From an uncultured Bacteroidota bacterium (lineage in GTDB: Bacteria > Bacteroidota > Bacteroidia > Flavobacteriales > Flavobacteriaceae): DNA of 34,005 bases. The stretch lies in NCBI GenBank assembly GCA_902595825.1, contig CACJRP010000015.1:1-34005 (forward strand), in the 5' to 3' direction. How positions within the stretch are numbered: the stretch's first letter is position 1; every line of letters begins with the position of its first letter. Shown here one piece after another: positions 7,736-14,942 of this stretch. The position numbers and the translations under genes were made by a program. The notes under the pieces are model-generated. The model searched no databases and was not told the origin of the DNA. It worked only from the letters and a program-made list of their open reading frames with translations.

Positions 7736-7924
7736 CTATTTATTTCGAGTAAAATAGTTATTTTTCCAAAGGAAGAATATTACTAAAAATGTTGCTGTAA
7801 AAAAATATTGAGAGGGCTCATTAAATGGATCAAGAAAATTTGTTTGTTCGTCAATTGCAGTGATTCCAAAAAGAAATAAAATAATCCCTGAAATAAAAAT
7901 GAAATGCTTTAAATCTTTTTTCAT
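7736..7924 (-). CDS. Small two-helix membrane protein
   Basis: The protein has 62 residues from ATG 7924. Two hydrophobic segments (about 8-22 and 40-53) flank a short acidic loop (DEQTNFLDPFNEPSQ), with basic residues at both ends, so both termini should be cytoplasmic. No known motif was seen. It starts 27 bases after the stop of the cysteine-rich peptide gene on the same strand and is probably cotranscribed with it and the DUF4920 gene. The role is unknown; an association with the peptide is only suggested by position. Confidence 0.55.
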   Translation of the reverse strand: MKKDLKHFIFISGIILFLFGITAIDEQTNFLDPFNEPSQYFFTATFLVIFFLWKNNYFTRNK

Positions 7925-7951
7925 AGATCCTAGTTAAAAAAGTTGAAATAA

Positions 7952-8038
7952 TTAACAATCACAAGAACAATCACAAGGTTCGCAAACACAAGCTGAACAG
8001 TCTATTTCTTTACAGGGGATGCAATTACAATCGCACAT
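7952..8038 (-). CDS. 28-residue cysteine-rich, metallothionein-like peptide
   Basis: This ORF is too short for ordinary gene callers. ATG is at 8038-8036 and TAA at 7954-7952, with an in-frame TAA five codons upstream of the ATG. Of 28 residues 11 are Cys, at positions 2, 4, 6, 9, 14, 17, 19, 22, 24, 26 and 28. They form C-x-C runs (CDCNC at the start, CDCSCDC at the end) with Asp/Glu/Ser between them. Both TGC and TGT codons are used. Such spacing is the hallmark of metallothioneins and other Zn/Cu/Cd-thiolate peptides; the family itself is not recognised. It lies between a DUF4920 gene and a two-helix membrane protein on the same strand. The DNA is CA-rich on the + strand, so low-complexity coincidence is the main alternative. 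Confidence 0.6.
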   Translation of the reverse strand: MCDCNCIPCKEIDCSACVCEPCDCSCDC

Positions 8039-8055
8039 AAATATTTTATTTTATT

Positions 8056-8089
8056 TAAAGTTACTAATTAAACTTTACTTGGAGTTCAA
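8056..8089 (-). promoter_or_regulatory. Possible promoter of the cysteine-rich peptide gene
   Basis: On the minus strand TTG (8089-8087) is followed after 23 bases by TAACTTTA (8063-8056), one mismatch from the Bacteroidota -7 consensus TAnnTTTG. The start codon lies 18 bases downstream. The spacer is at the upper limit, so this is weak. Confidence 0.3.
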
Positions 8090-8113
8090 ATCTTAAATTG
8101 ATTAATTATAAGT

Positions 8114-8560
8114 TTAGTCTTCTATTAAGACACCTTCAGCTATTGCGGTTACAATAACTTTAGATTTATTGATGTTACTTATTTCTTCGAAAGATTTTCC
8201 CGCATCGTATGCGTAATGTTTTTGTTCCGAAACACTCAATGTATCAAAAAATATATCTCCTCTAATTGTAGCTTTTTTACCTTTAATACCACTTGTAGGA
8301 ACAAAAAAAGAATAATCTTTAAACTTTACAAAAACAGTTTCATCGTTGGTTTCAATTTCCATCCAACAGCCTTTCATTGGACAAGAGGATTTAATAATTC
8401 CTGATAGTTGAACCGATTCATATTTGTGATTTTCTAATTCAGTTGCTTTTAGGTTAAAATTGGTTTTTTTATTATTAAAAATATTACCATAAAACTCTCT
8501 TTGAGAGTATAAATCGTTTAAAAATAAAAAAACCAATATGTATAAAAGGTGTCTGTTCAT
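8114..8560 (-). CDS. DUF4920 exported protein with CPMKGCWM motif
   Basis: The protein has 148 residues from ATG 8560, with a signal peptide cleaved near LYSQ-R (residue 20). It matches the DUF4920 family of Bacteroidota: the sequence SSCPMKGCWM (58-67) with paired Cys60/Cys65, then TVFVKFKDYSFFVP (about 74-87) and a GKKATIRGDIFF strand. The C-x4-C pair next to Met and Trp could bind a metal or form a disulfide in the periplasm, but no function has been established that I know of. It is the first gene of a possible three-gene unit with the cysteine-rich peptide and a small membrane protein downstream. Confidence 0.8.
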   Translation of the reverse strand: MNRHLLYILVFLFLNDLYSQREFYGNIFNNKKTNFNLKATELENHKYESVQLSGIIKSSCPMKGCWMEIETNDETVFVKFKDYSFFVPTSGIKGKKATIRGDIFFDTLSVSEQKHYAYDAGKSFEEISNINKSKVIVTAIAEGVLIED

Positions 8561-8592
8561 TCAGATATTTTAATTGCGCTAATATAAAGAAT

Positions 8593-8666
8593 ATCTGTCA
8601 CTTGGAGAATATCTCCTCTGCGGAATGGTGGTTGTTTTAGAGTAGAGTAGTGGGTTTGGGAAGAGT
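8593..8666 (+). repeat. Interspersed intergenic repeat, copy 4
   Basis: The core ATCTGTCACTTGGAGAATAT is followed by CTCCTCTGCGGAATGGTGG. The tail TTTTAGAGTAGAGTAGTGGG is shared with copy 2; after 8666 similarity is lost. It lies between the start of the DUF4920 gene and the stop of the YiiX-like gene. Confidence 0.8.
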
Positions 8667-8711
8667 TAATTAAGTGTAGTTATAATAATCTCGGTTTGAG
8701 TATTGATTTTT

Positions 8712-9368
8712 TCAATCCTCATAGTTGTGAATGAATTTAATGTAAGGACTGCTTGCCATTAAGTTAGGATTAGTTCCTTCCGTTCCCTCAGGAATTCTCC
8801 TATTACGTTTTTCGTAATAAGCCTCCCAACTAGCCAATGTTTTACCTGTACTGTCGTTAAATGTCATTGGGTGCGTGAGAAAAGGAATAGAATCCTTTGG
8901 TAAATTTTGGGTAGAAAACATTTTATAAATTAATTCGGAACAATAATAAGAATCATCGTCCCATAAAAATACCTCATCATAAGGTTTATTAATTCTTTTG
9001 ATTCCATACTCTATTGCATTCTTGATGTAGGGTTGGTAATAACTATTTAATCTTGCGACAGTAGTCTGTGATTTATTGTATTTGTTTTTACTTCTGTTCA
9101 AAAACTTTTTTATCGGAGTTTGGCAAACTCCTTCCTTTGGGATTGCCTCTAAAACAAACCATAGTCCATTTTTTTGCATTGCCATCCCCACGTGCGAATA
9201 GTTTTTAGAAAATGAGGTGGCAGTTACATCTTTAATCGCAGTAGCTATTTCGCTTCTTCCAGAATTTTGAAATAGTAAATCACCTTGTTTTAATTTAAAT
9301 TCTTTTTCATCACTATTGCAACTAGAAATTAATAAAGAAAACAGAAAAGTTAGGACTAGTTTTTCCAT
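8712..9368 (-). CDS. YiiX-type permuted papain-like lipoprotein hydrolase
   Basis: The protein has 218 residues from ATG 9368. It is a likely lipoprotein, with Cys17 following LLISS. The domain is of the YiiX/YebB (permuted NlpC/P60-like) class: GDLLFQ at 29-34, catalytic His59 in YSHVGM, and catalytic Cys143 in YYCSELIY. These enzymes are thought to cleave amide or ester bonds in peptides or lipids; the substrate here is unknown. It follows the ABC exporter on the same strand but is separated from it by a repeat copy, so it probably has its own promoter. Motif positions and length agree with the family. Confidence 0.82.
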   Translation of the reverse strand: MEKLVLTFLFSLLISSCNSDEKEFKLKQGDLLFQNSGRSEIATAIKDVTATSFSKNYSHVGMAMQKNGLWFVLEAIPKEGVCQTPIKKFLNRSKNKYNKSQTTVARLNSYYQPYIKNAIEYGIKRINKPYDEVFLWDDDSYYCSELIYKMFSTQNLPKDSIPFLTHPMTFNDSTGKTLASWEAYYEKRNRRIPEGTEGTNPNLMASSPYIKFIHNYED

Positions 9369-9405
9369 TTAAAAAGCTTATGGTCATTTAACTAATTTAA
9401 AAAAT

Positions 9406-9440
9406 ATCCGTCACTTGGATAATATCTCTTCTAGGGAATG
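9406..9440 (+). repeat. Interspersed intergenic repeat, copy 5 (short)
   Basis: The sequence is ATCCGTCACTTGGATAATAT followed by CTCTTCTAGGGAATG. The stem-forming GGAG/CTCC is mutated and the G-rich tail is lost. It lies 25 bases beyond the stop codon of the ABC exporter gene. Confidence 0.75.
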
Positions 9441-9464
9441 TAATTTTATTTACTAAATTTTCAA

Positions 9465-11201
9465 TTACATCCTTGTTTGGTAAGTGTACAATTCAAAATA
9501 GCGACCTTTAGCATTTATTAGTTTTTCGTGTTTTCCTCGCTCTACTATAATACCATCTTCAATTACAAGAATTTGATCTGCCTTTTTAATGGTGCTCAAG
9601 CGATGTGCAATAACAAAAGTCGTTCGATCTTTCATTAAAACGGCGAGGCTTTTTTGAATAAAAGCTTCACTTTGGGTATCTAAATTGGAAGTAGCCTCAT
9701 CTAAAATTACAATTTTCGGTTTAGCCAATAAAGCGCGTGCAATTGAAATTCGCTGACGTTGACCTCCAGAGAGCTTAACCCCTCTTTCTCCAATTATTGT
9801 GTTTAAACCGTTTTCAAAGCGATCTGTAAATTCATCCACAAAAGCGCCCGCTACAGCTTCTAATAATTCATTTTCGCTAGCTTCTGGACGAGGGAAAAGA
9901 ATATTTTCTCTAATTGTACCCTCATATAAAAAATCATCTTGTAATACAACTCCAAGTTGACTTCTAAAACTTTTTAAATCTACTTTTGATAAATCATTTC
10001 CATCAATTAATATTTGTCCTGAACTTGGGTTCAAGAAAGCGGATGCTAGACTTGCTATAGTGGATTTTCCAGAGCCAGATGAACCAACTAAAGCTGTTAC
10101 GCTTCCTTTTGGGGCCTCAAAGGAAATCGAGTGGAGAACTTCTGTTTTATCATCATAACTAAAGGAAATATTTTTAAACGTCACATTCCCATCAATTTTA
10201 TTGAGTTTCAAGAATCGTGATTTAACATCGTTTTCTTCGGGAATACTCATCAATTCTTGGGTTCGATCTAAACCAGCAAAAGCTTCTGTAAGCTGACTTC
10301 CTATATTACTCATCTGTACAATTGGAGCGATCATAAATCCAAGAAAAAGTGTAAATGATACAAATTCGCCATATGTCATTGTGTTGTTCATTATAAAATA
10401 TCCCCCCATCCCCATTATTCCTGCAGAAGCCAAACCCAATAAAAAAGTAGATGAACTTGTTATAAATGCAGTTGCGGTAAGACTCTTTTTAACATTTTGA
10501 TATAGCTCTTCTACCCCTTTTTCAAATACTTTTTTTTCCTGTTCTTCTGCATTAAACCCTTTTATCACTCTAATTCCATTTAAGGTTTCCGTTAGTCGCC
10601 CAGTAACTTCAGCATTAATTTTTCTACGAGTCCTGAAAATAGGGCGGATATATCCAAAGGCCTTTAGGGCAATAAAAGCAAAAACCAAAACTGGTAAAAG
10701 AACAAATAAGGTCATTTTTGCGTTTATTTTAATCAAAATAACAAGAGAAATTATTGCTGTAATACTTCCGCCAATAAGCTGTACTAGACCAGTTCCTACT
10801 AAGTTTCTAGCTCCTTCAACGTCTGTCATCACCCTAGAAACCAATGCTCCCGACTTGTTATTATCAAAAAAGCTTACGGGTAATTTAAGTAGTTTTTGTT
10901 GTACTTTAGCTCTAAGAATGGATATTAAGTGCTGAGCTTCAACACTCAATAAGCGAGTTAAGGAAAATGAACTAACAGATTGTAGTAAAAGTGAAATACA
11001 TACTACTATCAATAAATAAGTTAGTGCTTGGGTATCTTTTGAAGGAATCACTTCATCTATTAGATTTTTACTTGCATATGGTAGAACTAAACCAGAGATA
11101 CTTTTAATTAAAATCAATAAAAGACCTAAAGAAAGGACTTTTATTCTTGGAAGAATAAACTTTTTAAATGCCCATTGAAAGGATACTTTATTTTTTCTCA
11201 T
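9465..11201 (-). CDS. MsbA/LmrA-type ABC exporter (fused permease-ATPase)
   Basis: This is a 578-residue half-transporter that acts as a dimer in the inner membrane and exports a hydrophobic substrate such as a lipid or drug. Six membrane helices lie in about residues 20-305. The nucleotide-binding domain carries Walker A GSSGSGKS (373-380), signature LSGGQ (478-482), Walker B VILDEAT (498-504) and H-loop His533 in AHRLST. Order and length are standard for the exporter family. A strong Bacteroidota promoter lies just upstream. Its base composition is richer in G+C than the flanking core genes (28 of 60 bases at 9721-9780 against 7 of 60 in mnmE at 15301-15360), which hints at a separate origin. 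The true substrate is unknown. Confidence 0.92.
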   Translation of the reverse strand: MRKNKVSFQWAFKKFILPRIKVLSLGLLLILIKSISGLVLPYASKNLIDEVIPSKDTQALTYLLIVVCISLLLQSVSSFSLTRLLSVEAQHLISILRAKVQQKLLKLPVSFFDNNKSGALVSRVMTDVEGARNLVGTGLVQLIGGSITAIISLVILIKINAKMTLFVLLPVLVFAFIALKAFGYIRPIFRTRRKINAEVTGRLTETLNGIRVIKGFNAEEQEKKVFEKGVEELYQNVKKSLTATAFITSSSTFLLGLASAGIMGMGGYFIMNNTMTYGEFVSFTLFLGFMIAPIVQMSNIGSQLTEAFAGLDRTQELMSIPEENDVKSRFLKLNKIDGNVTFKNISFSYDDKTEVLHSISFEAPKGSVTALVGSSGSGKSTIASLASAFLNPSSGQILIDGNDLSKVDLKSFRSQLGVVLQDDFLYEGTIRENILFPRPEASENELLEAVAGAFVDEFTDRFENGLNTIIGERGVKLSGGQRQRISIARALLAKPKIVILDEATSNLDTQSEAFIQKSLAVLMKDRTTFVIAHRLSTIKKADQILVIEDGIIVERGKHEKLINAKGRYFELYTYQTRM

Positions 11202-11217
11202 AGCTAGATTTAATGAT

Positions 11218-11246
11218 CAAATTTAGAACATTCTTTTTTCAAACAA
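11218..11246 (-). promoter_or_regulatory. Promoter of the ABC exporter gene
   Basis: On the minus strand TTG (11246-11244), an 18-base spacer and TAAATTTG (11225-11218) match the Bacteroidota TTG-N17-23-TAnnTTTG pattern exactly. The ATG at 11201 is about 17 bases beyond the box, giving a very short leader. Confidence 0.7.
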
Positions 11247-11295
11247 CTAAATAATTATTGCTCTATATCTTAATTCTAAAAGTATATAAAAAAAT

Positions 11296-11330
11296 ATCTT
11301 TCACTTGGAGAATATCTCCTCTGTGGAATA
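11296..11330 (+). repeat. Interspersed intergenic repeat, copy 6
   Basis: The sequence is ATCTTTCACTTGGAGAATAT followed by CTCCTCTGTGGAATA, with an intact GGAGA/TCTCC hairpin but no G-rich tail. It lies 16 bases beyond the stop codon of the downstream minus-strand gene. Confidence 0.8.
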
Positions 11331-11346
11331 GAAGCTTTTAATTTAT

Positions 11347-11775
11347 TTATCTAAAAAAATCATCTTTAGAAATTTCAAATCCTATAACTCTTTTTGAACC
11401 AGCAGAAAAATAAAAATCTAAGTATGCTTTAGATCCAACTATTATAGGTATTCTCTCTGGTGATTCATAAAATAGTTTTAGGTTATGATATTGATATATA
11501 AAGTGACCTACTGGCAGGTTTTCAATTAAATATTTTTCAAAAGCTCTTAAATATAAATGAGTAATATAGTGTCCACCACCGTCTCTAAGAGTAACAATAA
11601 TGTCATCTTCAAGTGAATTTGATACAAGTAAAGTAGCTTCAGCAAGTAAGTTGATTTGCTCATTTGGATATTTATTTTTAAAAATTTTTTCACCAGTTAA
11701 TGGTCTTTGTGAAACAGCGAAAAAACTTAAAAAAAATAGAGGGATAATTATAAAATAACTTAACTGAAAATTCAT
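11347..11775 (-). CDS. Secreted hypothetical protein
   Basis: The protein has 142 residues from ATG 11775. A long signal peptide ends near FFAVSQ-R (residue 23). The mature protein has a helical part with a central LRDGGGHYITHLYLRAFEKYLI stretch, then beta-prone segments (IPIIVGSKAYLDFYFSAGSKRVIGFEIS). The Gly-Gly-Gly-His and aromatic content is notable, but I recognise no family. It stands alone on the minus strand, with repeat copies on both sides (11296 and 11918). Function unknown. Confidence 0.55.
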   Translation of the reverse strand: MNFQLSYFIIIPLFFLSFFAVSQRPLTGEKIFKNKYPNEQINLLAEATLLVSNSLEDDIIVTLRDGGGHYITHLYLRAFEKYLIENLPVGHFIYQYHNLKLFYESPERIPIIVGSKAYLDFYFSAGSKRVIGFEISKDDFFR

Positions 11776-11917
11776 AATAAAAATTTACTTATCTTTTTGT
11801 TTTGAGAGAAATACTATTGATAGGTCCTACTTATTTACTAGTAAAAAAAACTGATTATTTGTGATTGAGTAATTTCAATCTAAATTTTTTATCACAAATG
11901 TTTAACTACTCTTAAAA

Positions 11918-11956
11918 ATCTGTCACTTGGAGAATACCTCCTTTGTGGAATGGGGG
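11918..11956 (+). repeat. Interspersed intergenic repeat, copy 7
   Basis: The sequence is ATCTGTCACTTGGAGAATAC followed by CTCCTTTGTGGAATGGGGG. It lies about 50 bases beyond the stop codon of the TonB-dependent receptor gene. The hairpin stem is GGAG/CTCC. Confidence 0.8.
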
Positions 11957-12005
11957 TTGTTTTTAATGCCTAATTATTCAATTAATTTTTCAAGATTACG
12001 ATTTT

Positions 12006-14396
12006 CTATTTTAACCTCTTTGTTGCGTCACTTTTTTTTGCTTTTGCAGTTTTAAGCTTTTTACTTCCAAATTTATAGCTGGCAGAAACATTCACTTGAG
12101 GGTTTGCTCCATAAAAGGATACATTTGAATAATAATTTGAATTTGAAATTGTACTGTATCTATTCATTGTGTCTAATATATTAACGCAATTCAAAGCTAT
12201 ACTCCATTGACTAGATATTTTTTTTCTAAACGCAATATTTAAAGTGCCAAATGGTAACATTTCTCTAGTACCGCTCAGTGTTTTACTTTGATAAAATGAA
12301 AAAATTTCTGCCGAAGTATCACTGTCAATTTTAAATTTCTGTGTTAGAGTAATTCTGAAAGAATTTATATTGAGATTGAATTTTTCAGTAATTCTGTCAT
12401 CAATAACCTGATTGTTAAAAACTAAAAAGTCGGGTCTAATGGACCACCACGAGTATATATTTAGCGGAATGCTCAATTGGAAATTTATGGTTTTTTGTAA
12501 ATCAATATTTAAAGGATATACTATCAATAGATTTCTTGTCTCATCAAAATAATTTTGGAATTTTGATACAGAATCAACTGTATCGTCATAGCTTACTTGA
12601 ATAAATGAACCTTTGAATGAATATTGAAGTTGGTAATTAGATGTAAATGCAGGTTGAAGAAGAGGATTTCCTGTTAAAGCTGTATTTTCGTCCCAGTATA
12701 AAAAGAATGGGGCCATGTCCCTAAAAGATGGCCTATCAATTCTTTTGGTAAATGATATATTAAGCGAACTATCTTCATTCACATCGTAACCAAAAAAAAT
12801 AGTAGGAAATAAATTTCCATAATTTCTGTCAATTACAGAGGAATTTAAATCCCTAACATTTGTTACAGTGTGTTCATATCTTAACCCAGATTTTAAATTA
12901 ATAAAACCAAATATTTTACCTTCAAAAGACAAATATGAGGCATAATTTTTTTCGTTGAGAAATGTTACAGAACTAAAATCATCTAATTTTATTCCATCTC
13001 GAATTACATTTTGATCATTTTCAAAATTTGAAATTATTATTTTACCACCATAATTAATCTTCGAATCGAGATTAAATTTTTTTTCAAAATCAACGTTTGA
13101 CAAAACAATTTCAAAAGGAGATTCTTTATTTGTTGTAATTTTATGTTCGGTTGGATCTTGATTGTAATTAATTTTAACATCATAAGTTAATGGATGGCTG
13201 TTGAGGTAATTCAAATAATCAAATCCAACATCAATTGTTAAATTGTCATTGGGCTTAAAATTTAAAAATGAATTTAATTGGATATTTTCCCATTTTGCAT
13301 TTCCATATCGATCTTGTTCATCAAAATTTACATTGTCGTTCTCTGTAAAAAAGTCATATTTTACATCAACGAAATTTTGAGTTTTATAGAGTGTTAAATT
13401 TGTGCCAATTACTAATTTATCAGAAAAATCTCTTTCAAGCCCAAGTATTAGATTATGAGTATTTACGTTAGTATTCCTTTCAATAACTATTTCTTGGCCT
13501 TTTCTAAGTGATTCGCCAAAAAACTCTCTCTCAATTAAAATTGGGAATGAATTTAATCTATAATTAAAAGAATAATTTGAGAAAAATCTTGTTTTTTCTC
13601 CAACATAATTAAAATTAATACTTGTATTCCCAACTGTTCTAACATCGTATCCATTTGAAATATTTCCAGAGAAATTAAAACCTTTCTCGAGTCGTTTTTT
13701 TAATATTATATTTATATAACCAGCGTTGCCGTCAGCATCAAATCTAGAAGGGGGAGTTGTAATAAGTTCAATTTTCTCAACACTGTCAGCGTTAATTCCG
13801 TTTAGATATGAACCTATTGCATCACCTGTTAAGTAATTCATCCTACCATTAATCATTATTCTTATTCCGTCTTTCCCCATCATTGACAAGGTTAAATTCT
13901 CTCTATCAGTTACAATTCCCGGTGTTTGTTCTAAAACGTCAAATATTGATCTACCCGAGGCTGATATTATACTAGAAATATTTAAAACGGATCTATCTAT
14001 TTTTCTCTCCAAAATTGGTTTATCAGCAAATAAATCCACCCCTTTCAATTCAAAAGAAGTATCTGCCATTGAAATAATCCCCAAATTTATGCTAGGCTGG
14101 CTCTTCGAAATTTTTATATCAGTAATGGTTTTTGTTTCAAAGCCAAGTCCGCTAATTTTTATAATATACCTCCCAACCGGAATGTTTAAAAGATTAAAAT
14201 CGCCTTCAATACTGGAAATACCTCCAATATTTACGTAATCTCCATTTTCGTCATTTACTAATACATTCATAAATGGTAAAGGGTTACTTTCAGAATCTAC
14301 TATTTTACCGTTAATGGAAAATGATTGAGATGTAGAATAATTAATTGAAATTAAAAAAAATATAACGTAAAGTTTTTTCAATGTTTTAGTTTTCAT
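12006..14396 (-). CDS. TonB-dependent outer-membrane receptor (CarboxypepD-reg / beta-barrel type)
   Basis: The protein has 796 residues from ATG 14396. A further in-frame ATG at 14456 adds a 20-residue stretch ahead of a proper signal peptide (MKTKTLKKLYVIFFLISINYSTSQ), so the later start is chosen. After the signal comes a carboxypeptidase-regulatory-like Ig domain (about 25-110), typical of Bacteroidota receptors. Next is a plug with IFDVLEQTPGIV and PPSRFDADGNAGYINIILKK, then a long beta-barrel of the outer-membrane beta-barrel 3 class ending in a strand followed by a Lys-rich tail. It lacks a SusD partner, so a glycan-uptake role is not supported; metal, siderophore or peptide uptake is possible. 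A 19-bp dyad lies 24 bases upstream of its ATG. Confidence 0.88.
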   Translation of the reverse strand: MKTKTLKKLYVIFFLISINYSTSQSFSINGKIVDSESNPLPFMNVLVNDENGDYVNIGGISSIEGDFNLLNIPVGRYIIKISGLGFETKTITDIKISKSQPSINLGIISMADTSFELKGVDLFADKPILERKIDRSVLNISSIISASGRSIFDVLEQTPGIVTDRENLTLSMMGKDGIRIMINGRMNYLTGDAIGSYLNGINADSVEKIELITTPPSRFDADGNAGYINIILKKRLEKGFNFSGNISNGYDVRTVGNTSINFNYVGEKTRFFSNYSFNYRLNSFPILIEREFFGESLRKGQEIVIERNTNVNTHNLILGLERDFSDKLVIGTNLTLYKTQNFVDVKYDFFTENDNVNFDEQDRYGNAKWENIQLNSFLNFKPNDNLTIDVGFDYLNYLNSHPLTYDVKINYNQDPTEHKITTNKESPFEIVLSNVDFEKKFNLDSKINYGGKIIISNFENDQNVIRDGIKLDDFSSVTFLNEKNYASYLSFEGKIFGFINLKSGLRYEHTVTNVRDLNSSVIDRNYGNLFPTIFFGYDVNEDSSLNISFTKRIDRPSFRDMAPFFLYWDENTALTGNPLLQPAFTSNYQLQYSFKGSFIQVSYDDTVDSVSKFQNYFDETRNLLIVYPLNIDLQKTINFQLSIPLNIYSWWSIRPDFLVFNNQVIDDRITEKFNLNINSFRITLTQKFKIDSDTSAEIFSFYQSKTLSGTREMLPFGTLNIAFRKKISSQWSIALNCVNILDTMNRYSTISNSNYYSNVSFYGANPQVNVSASYKFGSKKLKTAKAKKSDATKRLK

Positions 14397-14419
14397 TTTG
14401 TTCTGATATAATAAATTAC

Positions 14420-14438
14420 TTTTACTTTGCAAGTAAAA
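14420..14438. promoter_or_regulatory. 19-bp dyad, candidate operator of the TonB receptor gene
   Basis: TTTTACTT (14420-14427) and AAGTAAAA (14431-14438) form a perfect 8-bp inverted repeat around TGC. The dyad lies 24 bases upstream of the receptor ATG, where a repressor or leader hairpin could act. It is not a Fur-box match. Confidence 0.4.
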
Positions 14439-14611
14439 AAAATGACGGCATATCACAAATAGAAATTTATATTGAGAGGAACTTTTTCTGAGTTTTTTAA
14501 TTATTGATATTAAAATTTGAATAATTATAACTTTTTAGTAATGTTTTTTGAGACAAAAGAAAAATCAAGTATCTAAGAAATTTATGCTCCTTTAATAATA
14601 AAATATAAAAT

Positions 14612-14700
14612 ATCTGTCACTTGGAGAATGTCTCCTCTGTGGAATGGGGGTTGTTTTATGGTAAGTTAACTCAATTGGGCAGAGTAGGGGTAAAACAGCT
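14612..14700 (+). repeat. Interspersed intergenic repeat, copy 8 (long form, 89 bp)
   Basis: The core ATCTGTCACTTGGAGAATGT is followed by CTCCTCTGTGGAATGGGGG. The middle includes GGTAAGT (as in copy 1), and the end GGCAGAGTAGGGGTAAAACAG resembles the end of copy 2. Start, end and total length (89 bp) agree with copy 2. Confidence 0.82.
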
Positions 14701-14794
14701 TTTTGGTACAAATTTTTTTACTCTTCAAATCTCTGTAATTTCAATTATAATAAGGGTTTAGTGTATTTTGCTATAAATGATTATGCAATCTCAA

Positions 14795-14832
14795 TGTACA
14801 AATACACAAATTTGTACATCAATTTGTACATT
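14795..14832. repeat. TGTACA-motif cluster, candidate recombinase arm sites
   Basis: TGTACAAAT (14795-14803) is the exact reverse complement of ATTTGTACA (14810-14818), with a 6-base spacer. ATTTGTACATC (14810-14820) is repeated 12 bases later as ATTTGTACATT (14822-14832). A related TATGTACATC lies at 4855-4864 beside the other att-like core. Mixed direct and inverted sites like these are typical of tyrosine-recombinase arm regions. Confidence 0.5.
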
Positions 14833-14942
14833 CAAACTGCTAAAAAGAGAATAACAAGGGTATATCAAGAACAACTAAAAATGTGGTAAAGCCTTATTAT
14901 AACTAACATTCTAGTAATAAAAGCACAATAAGAGTAACAAAC

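Larger units (their letters stand above)
14439..14942. other. Gene-free stretch between TonB receptor and mnmE
   Basis: No credible ORF was found in these 504 bases; a 25-codon ORF from 14779 is made of the TGTACA repeats. The stretch holds the eighth repeat copy (14612-14700), a cluster of TGTACAAAT/ATTTGTACA motifs (14795-14832), and AT-rich DNA up to the mnmE stop codon. It would be one arm of the candidate attachment site. Confidence 0.6.

Noticed and set aside
8081-8092. GGAGTTCAAATC resembling a tRNA T-arm
   Set aside because: No cloverleaf, acceptor stem or anticodon arm can be built around it.
4717-14700. The regularly recurring repeat as a CRISPR array
   Set aside because: Copies are 0.6-3 kb apart with genes between them, vary in length and have no spacers or cas genes.
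14779-14856. 25-codon ORF (+ strand) from ATG in the mnmE/TonB gap
   Set aside because: It is built from the TGTACA repeats, lacks any domain-like pattern, and overlaps a probable recombination site.
4809-14942. Integrase or transposase gene inside the candidate island
   Set aside because: All coding space is taken by other identified genes; no tyrosine or serine recombinase motif was seen, so mobility rests on the end sequences alone.
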